From Ilumatobacteraceae bacterium (GTDB lineage: Bacteria; Actinomycetota; Acidimicrobiia; Acidimicrobiales; Ilumatobacteraceae), in the NCBI GenBank assembly GCA_025456105.1, contig JALOLG010000157.1, forward strand, positions 1 to 6,581: a stretch of DNA of 6,581 nt, written 5' to 3'. The notes below the pieces were generated by a model. The model searched no databases, was not told where the DNA came from, and saw nothing but the letters and a program-made list of their open reading frames with translations. Shown in pieces: positions 1-6,581 of the stretch; position 1 is the first letter of the stretch; every line of letters starts with the position of its first letter. The translations under genes were made by a program, and so were the position numbers.

Positions 1-1
1 C

Positions 2-1686
2 GGCGTGGTGGCCGGTGTGGCCGACTACGGCAACAAGCTCGGCCTGCCCACGATCGCGGGCGCCGTGCTCTACGACGAGCGCTACACCGCCAACCCGCTC
101 GTGTTCGCCGGGTGCATCGGTCTGGCCGCCGATCCCCCACCGCTCCCGGGGCCGGCGGCGGGCGACCGCGTGGTGGTGATCGGCGGTCGCACCGGGCGCG
201 ACGGCCTGCGGGGCGCGACCTTCTCGTCCGCCACGATGGACGCCGCCACGGGCGAGGTGGCGGGTGCCAGCGTGCAGATCGGCGACCCGGTCACCGAGAA
301 GCTGGTCATCGACGCCGTCCTGGCCGCCGACGGGCTCTACGCCGCCATCACGGACTGCGGGGCTGGCGGGCTGTCGTCGGCGGTCGGCGAGATGGCCGAG
401 GGGATCGGCGCCGACGTCGAGCTGCAGACCGTCCCGCTCAAGTACCCGGGGCTCGCGCCGTGGGAGATCTGGCTGTCCGAGGCGCAGGAGCGCATGGTGC
501 TCGCGGTGCCGGTCGAGCACATCGACGAGCTGCGGCGCCGCTGCGACCGCCTCGGCGTCGAGGTCACCGATCTGGGCGCGTTCACCGGTGACGGCCGCCT
601 CGTCGTGCGATCGGCGGGGCAGATCGTCCTCGACCTCGACACGGCGTTCCTCCACGACGGCCGCCCGCAGCGCCGGATGCGGGCCGTGCTGCCCACGCCC
701 GACCGCGAGCCGGCCGGGCGCGAGGTGGCCGACCCGATCGCTGCGCTCCTCGCACTGCTGGCCCATCGGAACATCGCCTCGAAGGCCGACGTCGTGCACC
801 GCTACGACCACGAGGTCGGGGGCGGCACGCTCGTGCGGCCGCTGGTGGGCAGCGACGGTCCCGCCGACGGCGTGGTGCTCGCCGACCCGCTCGCGTCGGC
901 GGGCCTGGCCGTCGGCATCGGCGTCAACCCGTGGTACGGCGTGCTCGACCCCGAGCGGATGGCGCACGCCGTCGTCGACGAGGCGATCCGCAACGCCGTG
1001 GCGGTGGGTGCCGACCCCGATCGGGTGGCGCTCCTCGACAACTTCTCCTGGGGTGACCCCCGTCGAGAGACGACACTCGGCGAGCTGGTCGCCGCCGTGC
1101 ACGGGTGCTGCGAGGCGGCCGAGCTGCACGGAGCGCCGTTCGTGTCGGGCAAGGACTCGCTCAACAACGAGTACCTCGGCGCCGACGGCCTGCGTCACGC
1201 CGTGCCGCCCACGCTGGTGATCACGGCGGTCGCGCACGTGCCCGACCTCGACGCCGTCGTCACCCCCGAGCTCGTCGCGCCCGGCGACGTGGTGGTGCTG
1301 CTCGGTCGCACCGCGCCCGAGCTCGGCGGCAGCCACCTCGATCTCGTGATGGGAGCACCCGCGCGGCCCGGCGCGGTGCCCGCGCCCGACCCCGATGCGC
1401 CCGAGCGCTACCGGCGGCTGCACGCCAGCATGCGCGACGGCCTCGTCCGGTCGTGCCACGACGTCAGCGAGGGCGGCCTCGCGGTGGCGCTCGCCGAGAT
1501 GTGCCTCACGTCGGGCCTGGGCATCCGCGTGCACGAGCTGGCACATCCCCACCTCGCGACGGCGCTGTTCGCCGAGTCGCTCGGTCGACTGGTGGTGGCC
1601 GTGTCACCGCCGACCCGGTGCTCGATCTCGCCGGGCACGCCGTCGCCGTCGATCGCCTCGACGCCGCGTTCCGGGGGACCCGATGA
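2..1686 (+). CDS. purL: Phosphoribosylformylglycinamidine synthase subunit PurL, 5'-partial and frameshifted near the C-terminus
   Basis: This is the synthetase subunit that converts FGAR, ATP and ammonia (supplied by PurQ) to FGAM, step 4 of purine synthesis. The window opens inside the gene; compared with PurL of about 750 residues, roughly 160 N-terminal residues are upstream. Visible family motifs are ADYGNKLGLP at the start, GRDGLRGATFSS (194-229), DCGAGGLSSAVGEMA (353-397), APWEIWLSEAQERM (452-493), GKDSLNNEY (1148-1174), HDVSEGGLAVALAEM (1457-1501) and LFAESLGRLVV (1565-1597). All lie in frame 2. The true tail, VTADPVLDLAGHAV followed by the end FRGTR, lies in frame 1 and stops at TGA 1684-1686, which overlaps the purQ ATG. 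The gene therefore changes frame at about 1597-1605, and about 20 residues usually present there are missing. Either the copy is damaged or the sequence has an error. PurL identity is certain; functional status is not. Confidence 0.9.
1597..1605 (+). other. Frame-switch point inside purL (GGCCGTGTC)
   Basis: In frame 2 this stretch gives the end of GRLVVAV, the expected strand near the PurL C-terminus. In frame 1 the same bases give GRV, which begins the expected GRVTADPVLDL tail. The same nine bases thus fit both sides of a missing segment. That is the pattern expected if two copies of GGCCGTGTC recombined, or were collapsed in assembly, with loss of one copy and the DNA between. The missing length must be 1 modulo 3. 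Family comparison suggests about 58-73 bases, though a single missing base is formally possible. Confidence 0.65.
1673..1686 (+). promoter_or_regulatory. purL/purQ junction: Shine-Dalgarno-like GGGGGA and ATGA overlap
   Basis: A GGGGGA stretch (1673-1678) lies four bases before the purQ ATG (1683-1685). The ATG shares bases with the purL stop TGA (1684-1686). The four-base overlap suggests that purQ is translated by ribosomes finishing purL. It also supports frame 1 as the true purL end, because the frame 2 reading has no stop here. Confidence 0.65.
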
Positions 1687-2405
1687 CCGCCGTGCCCGCG
1701 CTCGTGCTGGCCGGCCCCGGCACCAACCGCGACCCCGACGCCGCGCTGGCGCTCGAGCTCGCCGGTGCCACCCCCTCGATCGCGCTCGTGGCCGACGTCG
1801 TCAAGGAGCCGTCGCTGCTCCGCGAGGCGCGCCTGCTCGTGATCGCCGGCGGGTTCAGCCACGGCGACGCCCTCGGTGCGGGCCGGATGATGGGGCTCGA
1901 CCTCGCGGTCGGGCTCGGCGACGAGCTCGCGGCGTTCGTGGCCGCCGGTCGCCCCGTGATCGGCATCTGCAACGGGTTCCAGGTGCTCACCCGCGCCGGC
2001 CTGCTGCCCGGCGCGCTCGGCCACAACGACCACGGGCGCTTCGACTGCCGGTGGGTCGCGCTCGACGTCGAGGCGCCGAGCCGGTGCATCTGGACCGACG
2101 GGCTCACCGACCCGATCCACTGCCCCATCGCCCACGGCGAGGGCCGCTACGTCCACCCCGACCCCGACGGCCTCGCGGCGGCCGGGCAGGTGGCGCTGCG
2201 CTACGCAGGCGCCAACCCCAACGGGTCGGTCGCCGCGATCGCCGGCGTGTGCGACCCGACCGGTGTCGTCCTCGGCTTGATGCCGCACCCGGAGAACCAC
2301 GTGGTGCGCCGGCAGCACCCGCGGCACCGCACCGATCCCACCACCGTGCGCCACCTGGGGCTCGCGCTGTTCCGCAACGGCGTCCGACGGGCGGAGGAGT
2401 CGTGA
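1683..2405 (+). CDS. purQ: Phosphoribosylformylglycinamidine synthase glutaminase subunit PurQ
   Basis: This class I glutamine amidotransferase hydrolyses glutamine and passes ammonia to PurL for FGAM formation. The predicted protein has 240 residues, slightly above the usual 220-230. The fold runs from an N-terminal VLAGPGTNRD strand-loop, through GGFSHGDALGAG (usually GGFSYGDYLRAG), to the nucleophile motif GICNGFQVL with Cys96, then NPNGS, and GLMPHPE carrying the other two triad residues, His202 and Glu204. All three catalytic residues are present, so activity is expected. The ATG at 1683 is chosen because it overlaps the purL stop, has a GGGGGA sequence upstream, and begins directly at the first beta strand. 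The gene ends in TGA overlapping the purC GTG. Position next to purL is the normal arrangement for the two-subunit enzyme. Confidence 0.95.
   Translation: MTAVPALVLAGPGTNRDPDAALALELAGATPSIALVADVVKEPSLLREARLLVIAGGFSHGDALGAGRMMGLDLAVGLGDELAAFVAAGRPVIGICNGFQVLTRAGLLPGALGHNDHGRFDCRWVALDVEAPSRCIWTDGLTDPIHCPIAHGEGRYVHPDPDGLAAAGQVALRYAGANPNGSVAAIAGVCDPTGVVLGLMPHPENHVVRRQHPRHRTDPTTVRHLGLALFRNGVRRAEES
2393..2405 (+). promoter_or_regulatory. Shine-Dalgarno GGAGGAG and GTGA overlap at purQ/purC
   Basis: GGAGGAG at 2393-2399, inside the last purQ codons, is the strongest ribosome binding site in the window. It stands just before the GTG at 2402, which shares bases with the purQ stop TGA (2403-2405). This fixes the purC start as GTG and not a later codon. 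Confidence 0.75.
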
Positions 2406-3355
2406 GCGACGGTCACCCCGTCCCGTTCACCGGTGTGGAGCTGCCGCTCGAGGGGCGCCGGGAGGGCAAGGTCCGCATCTCCTACGGCCTGCCGGAGGGC
2501 CGGCGGCTGTTCGTCACCACCGACCGGCTGTCGGTGTTCGACCGGGTCGTCGCCGCCGACCCCTACAAGGGTCAGGTGCTCAACCAGCTCTCGCGGTGGT
2601 GGTTCGAGCACACCGCCGACATCGTGGCCAACCACGTCGTCGACACCCCCGATCCCAACGTCCTGGTCGCGCACGACGTGACGCCGCTCCCCGTCGAGGT
2701 GGTGGTGCGGGCGCACATCACCGGCGTCACCGACACCTCGCTCTGGCGGCGGTACGAGGAGGGCGCCCGCACCATCGACGGCCACCGGCTCCCGGAGGGG
2801 CTGCGGAAGAACGCCCGGCTCCCCCACCCGATCGTCACGCCCACCACCAAGGCGCACGACGGCGGCCACGACGAGCCGCTCTCGCTCACCGACGTCGTCG
2901 AGCGTGGGCTGGTCGACCCCGCCACCTGGTCGGAGGTGGTCGACGCGGCGCTCGCGGTGTTCGAGCGCGGCCAGTCGCTCGGCGCGCGCGCCGGGTTGCT
3001 GCTCGCCGACACCAAGTACGAGTTCGGCACCACCGAGTCGGGTGAGATCGTGCTGATCGACGAGCTCCACACCCCCGACTCGTCGCGCTGGTGGGTCACC
3101 GCCACCTACGAGGACCGCATGTGGGCCGGCGACGAGCCCGAGAGCCTCGACAAGGAGGTCGTGCGGCGCGCCTTCGTCGACGCCGGCTACCGGGGCCACG
3201 GCGAGCCACCGGTGCTGCCCGACGAGGTGTGGCGCGCAACCGCCGCCCGCTACGTCGTGGCCTTCGAGCGCCTCACCGGCACGCACTTCGAGCACGGCAC
3301 CTACCCGGTGGCCGACCGCATCCACGCCAACCTCCGCGAGGCAGGTCTCCTGTGA
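2402..3355 (+). CDS. purC: Phosphoribosylaminoimidazole-succinocarboxamide (SAICAR) synthase PurC
   Basis: The enzyme joins CAIR with aspartate using ATP to give SAICAR. The predicted protein has 317 residues, close to the Ade1-like longer SAICAR synthases and longer than the roughly 240-residue E. coli form. Recognisable motifs are EGRREGKVR with Lys23 (nucleotide-binding start), TTDRLSVFDR (residues 39-48), EVVVRAHITG (99-108), TPTTKAHDGGHDEP beginning at 147, LADTKYEFG with Asp203 and Glu207, and LIDELHTPDSSRWW from residue 218. The order and spacing follow the family throughout, so the enzyme looks intact. The GTG start has a clear Shine-Dalgarno sequence. The gene overlaps purQ by four bases and purF by four bases. 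Its frame is the same as that of the main purL segment, and no stop lies between them in that frame, so automatic annotation may join the two wrongly. Confidence 0.96.
   Translation: MSDGHPVPFTGVELPLEGRREGKVRISYGLPEGRRLFVTTDRLSVFDRVVAADPYKGQVLNQLSRWWFEHTADIVANHVVDTPDPNVLVAHDVTPLPVEVVVRAHITGVTDTSLWRRYEEGARTIDGHRLPEGLRKNARLPHPIVTPTTKAHDGGHDEPLSLTDVVERGLVDPATWSEVVDAALAVFERGQSLGARAGLLLADTKYEFGTTESGEIVLIDELHTPDSSRWWVTATYEDRMWAGDEPESLDKEVVRRAFVDAGYRGHGEPPVLPDEVWRATAARYVVAFERLTGTHFEHGTYPVADRIHANLREAGLL
3338..3355 (+). promoter_or_regulatory. purC/purF junction: weak Shine-Dalgarno and GTGA overlap
   Basis: GAGGCAGG at 3338-3345 is a weak ribosome binding site six bases before GTG 3352-3354, which overlaps the purC stop TGA 3353-3355. 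The weak site plus overlap suggests purF relies on coupling with purC. The next in-frame GTG (3418) falls after the catalytic Cys and cannot be the start. Confidence 0.6.
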
Positions 3356-4797
3356 ACGTCCCCGTCCGGCTCCGATCCGCCCGGCCCCTCACCGACCGAC
3401 CACGAGAGGAGTGCGGTGTGCTCGGCATCTCCACCCCGCACGGCGACGGAGTCGCCCAGCTCGCGTTCTTCGGGCTGTTCGCGCTCCAGCACCGCGGCCA
3501 GGAGGCGGCCGGCATCGCCGTCAGCGACGGCCAGCGAGCCCGCCTCCACAAGGACGCCGGATTGGTGAGCACCGTCTTCACGCCCGAGACGCTCGGCCCG
3601 CTCACCGGCTACCACGCCATCGGCCACACCCGCTACAGCACCACCGGAGCCAACGCGCAGCGCAACGTCCAGCCGTTCCTGGTGGAGACCATGCACGGCC
3701 CGCTCGCCGTGGCGCACAACGGCAACCTCGTCAACGCGCCGGCGCTGCGCGACGAGCTGCTCGCCCGCGGGTTCGGTCTCACCGCCACCAGCGACACCGA
3801 GGTGATGACGCTCATGCTCGCGGCCGCAGGCGGGCGCACGTGGGAGGAGCGCCTCGAGCGGACGCTGCCGGCGTGGAAGGGGGCGTTCTCGCTCGTCGTG
3901 CTCGCGGCCGACCGGGTGATGGCCGTGCGCGACCCGTGGGGGTTCCGACCCCTCTCGGTGGGGCGGCTGCCGCACGGTGGCTGGGCCGTGGCGAGCGAGA
4001 CCTGCGCGCTCTCCACGCTCGGGTGCGTCGACGTGAGCGAGGTGCAGCCGGGCGAGATCGTCACCCTGCGCGGCGCCGAGATGGAGCGGCACCAGGTGCT
4101 CGCGGCGGCACCGACGGGTGCCCGGTGCACGTTCGAGTTCGTGTACTTCTCGCGCCCCGACTCGGTGTGGGCCGGTCGCAACGTGCACGACGTGCGCCAG
4201 CGGCTCGGCGTCGAGCTCGCCGCCGAGGCGCCGGCCGACGCCGACGTCGTCATCCCCGTGCCCGACTCGTCGATCCCGGCGGCCATCGGCTTCTCACGGG
4301 CCGCTGGCATCCCGTTCAACGACGGCCTCATCAAGAACCGCTACATCGGCCGCACGTTCATCGAGCCCACCCAGGACATCCGCGAGCGCGGCGTGGCCCT
4401 CAAGTTCAACGCGCTCACCGAGAACCTGGCCGGTCGCCGCGTGGTGATGATCGACGACTCGCTCGTGCGCGGCACCACGGCCGGGCCACTCGTCAAGCTG
4501 GTCCGAGATGCCGGTGCCACCGAGGTGCACCTGCGCATCACCTGCCCGCCCATCACCCATGCGTGCCACTTCGGCGTCGACATGGGGCACGACGACGACC
4601 TGATCGCCGCTCGGCACACGGTCGAGGAGATCCGGGCCCACATCGGTGCCGACAGCCTCGCGTTCTTGTCGCTCGACGGGATGATGCGAGCCGTCGGTTC
4701 CACGGACGGCTACTGCAACGCCTGCTTCACCGGCCACTACCCCATCGCCGTCGGCGACGGCCAGAGCAAGCTCTCGTTCGAAGGGGTGCTCGCCTAG
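3352..4797 (+). CDS. purF: Amidophosphoribosyltransferase PurF with propeptide and 4Fe-4S ligands
   Basis: PurF catalyses the first committed step, PRPP plus glutamine to 5-phosphoribosylamine. The predicted protein has 481 residues. A 20-residue leader precedes EECGVLGI; Cys21 should become the N-terminal nucleophile after processing. The Ntn-glutaminase domain shows QHRGQEAAGIAV, HTRYSTTG (Arg94), AHNGN (Asn123, Gly124) and SDTEVM (Asp148). The phosphoribosyltransferase domain has the PRPP loop VVMIDDSLVRGTT (364-376). Cys259 (in RCTFEFVYFSRPDS), Cys405 (HACHFG), Cys455 and Cys458 (YCNACF) match the four iron-sulfur ligands of the Bacillus subtilis enzyme (Cys236, 382, 437, 440 of the mature form); the first two have the same 146-residue spacing. 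This is therefore the cluster-containing type, expected to be oxygen-labile and subject to nucleotide feedback, as known for the family. It lies directly before purD, whose product uses its unstable phosphoribosylamine. Confidence 0.97.
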   Translation: MNVPVRLRSARPLTDRPREECGVLGISTPHGDGVAQLAFFGLFALQHRGQEAAGIAVSDGQRARLHKDAGLVSTVFTPETLGPLTGYHAIGHTRYSTTGANAQRNVQPFLVETMHGPLAVAHNGNLVNAPALRDELLARGFGLTATSDTEVMTLMLAAAGGRTWEERLERTLPAWKGAFSLVVLAADRVMAVRDPWGFRPLSVGRLPHGGWAVASETCALSTLGCVDVSEVQPGEIVTLRGAEMERHQVLAAAPTGARCTFEFVYFSRPDSVWAGRNVHDVRQRLGVELAAEAPADADVVIPVPDSSIPAAIGFSRAAGIPFNDGLIKNRYIGRTFIEPTQDIRERGVALKFNALTENLAGRRVVMIDDSLVRGTTAGPLVKLVRDAGATEVHLRITCPPITHACHFGVDMGHDDDLIAARHTVEEIRAHIGADSLAFLSLDGMMRAVGSTDGYCNACFTGHYPIAVGDGQSKLSFEGVLA

Positions 4798-4799
4798 TG
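4780..4799 (+). promoter_or_regulatory. purF/purD junction: GAAGGGG and TAGTG overlap
   Basis: GAAGGGG (4780-4786) is a Shine-Dalgarno-like sequence ten bases before GTG 4797-4799. The G of the purF stop TAG (4795-4797) is the first base of that GTG, a one-base overlap that differs from the four-base overlaps upstream. The GTG places MHVVVVGEGGRE at the N-terminus, as expected for PurD; a later start would cut the first beta strand. Confidence 0.6.
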
Positions 4800-6581
4800 C
4801 ACGTCGTCGTCGTGGGCGAGGGCGGCCGCGAGGCAGCGATCGCGTGGGCGTGCCGCTCGCACGGCCACACGGTGGCGACGGTGTCGACCGGTGCGCTCGC
4901 GTCGGCCATCGACGCCGCCGACCTGGTGATCGTCGGGCCCGAGACCGCGCTCGTGGCCGGGGTGGCCGACGAGTGCGCCCGGCGTGGCGTGCCGTGCTTC
5001 GGCCCGCCGGCTGCACTGGCTCGACTCGAGTCGTCGAAGGGCGTCGCACGGCGCCTCGCGCAGCGGCTCGGCATCCCCGGCCCGCGCTTCGGCTGGTTCG
5101 AGTCGGCCGACGCCGCGCACGCCTGGGCAGCCGAGCTGGGTGCGCCGGTGGTGGTGAAGCTCGACGGGCTCGCGGCCGGCAAGGGCGTCACCGTCCCCGA
5201 CGGACCCGAAGCCACGGCCGTCGCCATCGAGGCGGCCGCCACCACTGGACCGTTCCTGCTCGAGGAGCGCATGCGCGGTCCCGAGGTGTCGCTGCTCGCG
5301 CTGTGCGACGGCCGCACCGGGGTCGCCCTGCCGCTCGCGCAGGACCACAAGCGCATCGGCGAGGGCGACACCGGGCCGAACACCGGTGGCATGGGCGCCT
5401 ACGCCCCCGCCCCGGTCGAGGTCGACCCGACCGAGCTGGTGGCGACCTTCGTGCAGCCCGTCCTCGACCACGTCGCCGCCGAGGGCACCCCGTACGTGGG
5501 GGTGCTGTACGCCGGCCTCATGCTCACCGCCGATGGCCCGCGCCTGGTGGAGTACAACTGCCGCTTCGGCGACCCTGAGGCCCAGGTGGTGCTGCCGCTG
5601 CTCGAGAGCGACCTCGCCGAGCTGGCGCTCACCTGCACGAAGGGCCAGCTGCAGCCCGACGACGTGCGCGTCCGGCCGGGAGCGGCCTGCACCGTCGTCG
5701 TCGCCGCGCCCGGCTACCCCGGGCAGCCCGTCACGGGCGGGTTGGTGACGGTCGGCGACGTCGGGCCGGACGCGATCGTGTTCCCGGCCGGGCTGCGCGA
5801 CGGGCGCGCCACCGGCGGCCGGGTGCTCGCCCTCACGGGCGTCGGGCCGGACCTGGAGGCCGCCCGCGCCGCTGCGTACCGGGGCATCGGCGCAATCGAC
5901 TTCGAGGGCGCGCAAGTGCGGCGCGACATCGGCTGGCGCGCACCCGGCGCCGCCACGCGCACGTACGCCGCCACCGGGGTCGACATCGCCGAGGGCACGC
6001 GAGCCGTCGACGCCATGAAGGCCGCGGTCGAGCGCACGCACGGCCCCGCCGTGCTCCGGGGCGTCGGCTCGTTCGGCGGCACGATCTCGGCAGCCGCACT
6101 GCGCGACCTCGCCGACCCGCTGCTCGTGGCGTCCACCGACGGCGTCGGCACCAAGGTCGAGCTCGCCGCCCGGCTGGGCCGCGTGCGTGGTGTCGGGCAC
6201 GACATCGTCAACCACTGCATCGACGACGTGCTGGTGCAGGGCGCCCGACCGCTGTTCTTCCTCGACTACATCGCCGCCAGCCGGCTCGACGCCGACCTGG
6301 TCGCCGACGTGGTCACCGGCATGGCCGAGGCGTGCGAGGCGGCCGGGTGTGCGCTGCTCGGCGGCGAGACCGCCGAGATGCCGGGCGTGTACGCCCCCGA
6401 CGCGTTCGACGTGGCGGGCACGCTCGTCGGTGTCGTCGACCGCCCGAATCTGCTCCCCACCGGTGGCGTCGCTGTGGGCGATGTGCTCGTCGGCCTTGCG
6501 TCGAGCGGCCCGCACACCAACGGCTACTCGCTGCTGCGCCGGATCTTCGAGTGGCTCCCGATGGACGTGGTGCCCGACGGC
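4797..6581 (+). CDS. purD-purM: PurD-PurM fusion: GAR synthetase joined to AIR synthetase (3'-partial)
   Basis: I read 595 codons without a stop from GTG 4797 to the last base, so the C-terminus lies outside the window. Residues 1 to about 388 are GAR synthetase, which ligates glycine to phosphoribosylamine with ATP. Motifs are VVVGEGGRE (3-11), IVGPETALVAG (45-55), ATP-grasp VVKLDGLAAGKGV (119-131), QDHKRIGEGDTGPNTGGMGAY (from 182), metal-site EYNCRFGDPEAQ with Glu252 and Asn254, GGRVLALTG, and RRDIGW near the end. After a linker of only a few residues, YAATGVDI at about 390 begins AIR synthetase (PurM), with DGVGTK (448-453), PLFFLDY and GGETAEMP (522-529). No ATG or GTG near YAATGVDI could start a separate PurM, which favours a true fusion. 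The PurD N-terminal domain is about 24 residues shorter than in E. coli and has GGREAA for GGREHA. PurD and PurM identities are certain; that the fused chain is left unprocessed is inferred. Confidence 0.93.
   Translation, partial: MHVVVVGEGGREAAIAWACRSHGHTVATVSTGALASAIDAADLVIVGPETALVAGVADECARRGVPCFGPPAALARLESSKGVARRLAQRLGIPGPRFGWFESADAAHAWAAELGAPVVVKLDGLAAGKGVTVPDGPEATAVAIEAAATTGPFLLEERMRGPEVSLLALCDGRTGVALPLAQDHKRIGEGDTGPNTGGMGAYAPAPVEVDPTELVATFVQPVLDHVAAEGTPYVGVLYAGLMLTADGPRLVEYNCRFGDPEAQVVLPLLESDLAELALTCTKGQLQPDDVRVRPGAACTVVVAAPGYPGQPVTGGLVTVGDVGPDAIVFPAGLRDGRATGGRVLALTGVGPDLEAARAAAYRGIGAIDFEGAQVRRDIGWRAPGAATRTYAATGVDIAEGTRAVDAMKAAVERTHGPAVLRGVGSFGGTISAAALRDLADPLLVASTDGVGTKVELAARLGRVRGVGHDIVNHCIDDVLVQGARPLFFLDYIAASRLDADLVADVVTGMAEACEAAGCALLGGETAEMPGVYAPDAFDVAGTLVGVVDRPNLLPTGGVAVGDVLVGLASSGPHTNGYSLLRRIFEWLPMDVVPDG
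5964..6581 (+). other. purM: PurM (AIR synthetase) domain of the fusion, N-terminal 206 residues
   Basis: This part catalyses ATP-dependent ring closure of FGAM to AIR. It covers about 60% of a typical PurM of about 340 residues and is cut by the window end. Visible elements are YAATGVDI, GVGSFGGTI, STDGVGTKVELA, the VLVQGARPLFFLDYIA strand-loop, AGCALLGGETAEMPGVY and SSGPHTNGYSLLR. The segment GHDIVNHCIDDVLVQGA differs from the common GIDLVAMCVNDILVQGA: the usual Asn of VND is Asp (residue 476 of the fusion). The first Met after the domain border (6015) would remove the YAATGVDI motif, so independent translation from it is unlikely. Confidence 0.92.

Noticed and set aside
1105..1596. Frame 1 open stretch upstream of the PurL tail as a separate gene
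   Set aside because: Only the part after about 1597 resembles PurL. The upstream residues are an Arg/Ala-rich shadow of frame 2.
1590..1610. Programmed -1 ribosomal frameshift in purL
   Set aside because: The frame 2 to frame 1 change has the right direction, but I see no slippery heptamer. The expected residues between the two parts are also missing, which slippage would not explain.
2201..3325. 374-codon minus-strand frame opposite purQ/purC
   Set aside because: Its composition is low-complexity, no motif is recognised, and it is antisense to a well-conserved purC.
5386..5748. 120-codon + strand frame within purD
   Set aside because: It overlaps the PurD ATP-grasp core in another frame, is rich in Ser, Pro and Arg, and has no recognisable domain.
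4794..6515. 573-codon open frame on the minus strand opposite purD-purM
   Set aside because: It lies fully antisense to strongly conserved PurD and PurM motifs and is rich in Ala, Gly, Arg, His and Val. Long antisense frames are common in such GC-rich coding DNA.
1..6581. Promoters, terminators, riboswitches, tRNAs, CRISPR arrays, insertion sequences
   Set aside because: Nothing was found by eye. The window is coding throughout with overlapping genes, so the operon promoter and any purine regulation must lie upstream.

Overview
The window is a gap-free stretch of a de novo purine biosynthesis operon, all on the + strand. The DNA is very GC-rich, codons end mostly in G or C, and several genes start with GTG. 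PurL/PurQ are of the small-subunit type. This suggests a high-GC actinobacterial or similar genome (Acidimicrobiia-like is a guess, not proven).

Layout: purL (5' part outside the window; reading frame broken near its C-terminus) - purQ (1683-2405) - purC (2402-3355) - purF (3352-4797) - a purD-purM fusion that begins at 4797 and is still open at the last base. Every gene junction overlaps: ATGA at purL/purQ, GTGA at purQ/purC and at purC/purF, and TAGTG at purF/purD. There is no intergenic DNA, so no promoter, terminator, RNA gene or mobile element is visible. Translational coupling along one polycistronic mRNA is likely.

Pathway: PurF makes phosphoribosylamine from PRPP and glutamine (step 1). 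The PurD part turns it into GAR (step 2). PurL with PurQ, and normally PurS, convert FGAR to FGAM (step 4). The PurM part closes AIR (step 5). PurC makes SAICAR (after AIR carboxylation). Missing from the window are GAR formylation (PurN/PurT), PurE/PurK, PurB, PurH and PurS.

Two points stand out. First, purL changes from frame 2 to frame 1 at about 1597-1605, apparently with loss of about 20 residues, on a 9-base motif (GGCCGTGTC) that reads as part of the expected protein in both frames. Because frame 2 has no stop through purQ and meets purC in its correct frame, a naive gene caller would report one false PurL-PurC protein ending at 3355. Second, PurD and PurM are joined in a single reading frame, an arrangement best known from eukaryotes. 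The PurD part also has a shortened N-terminal domain and GGREAA in place of the usual GGREHA.
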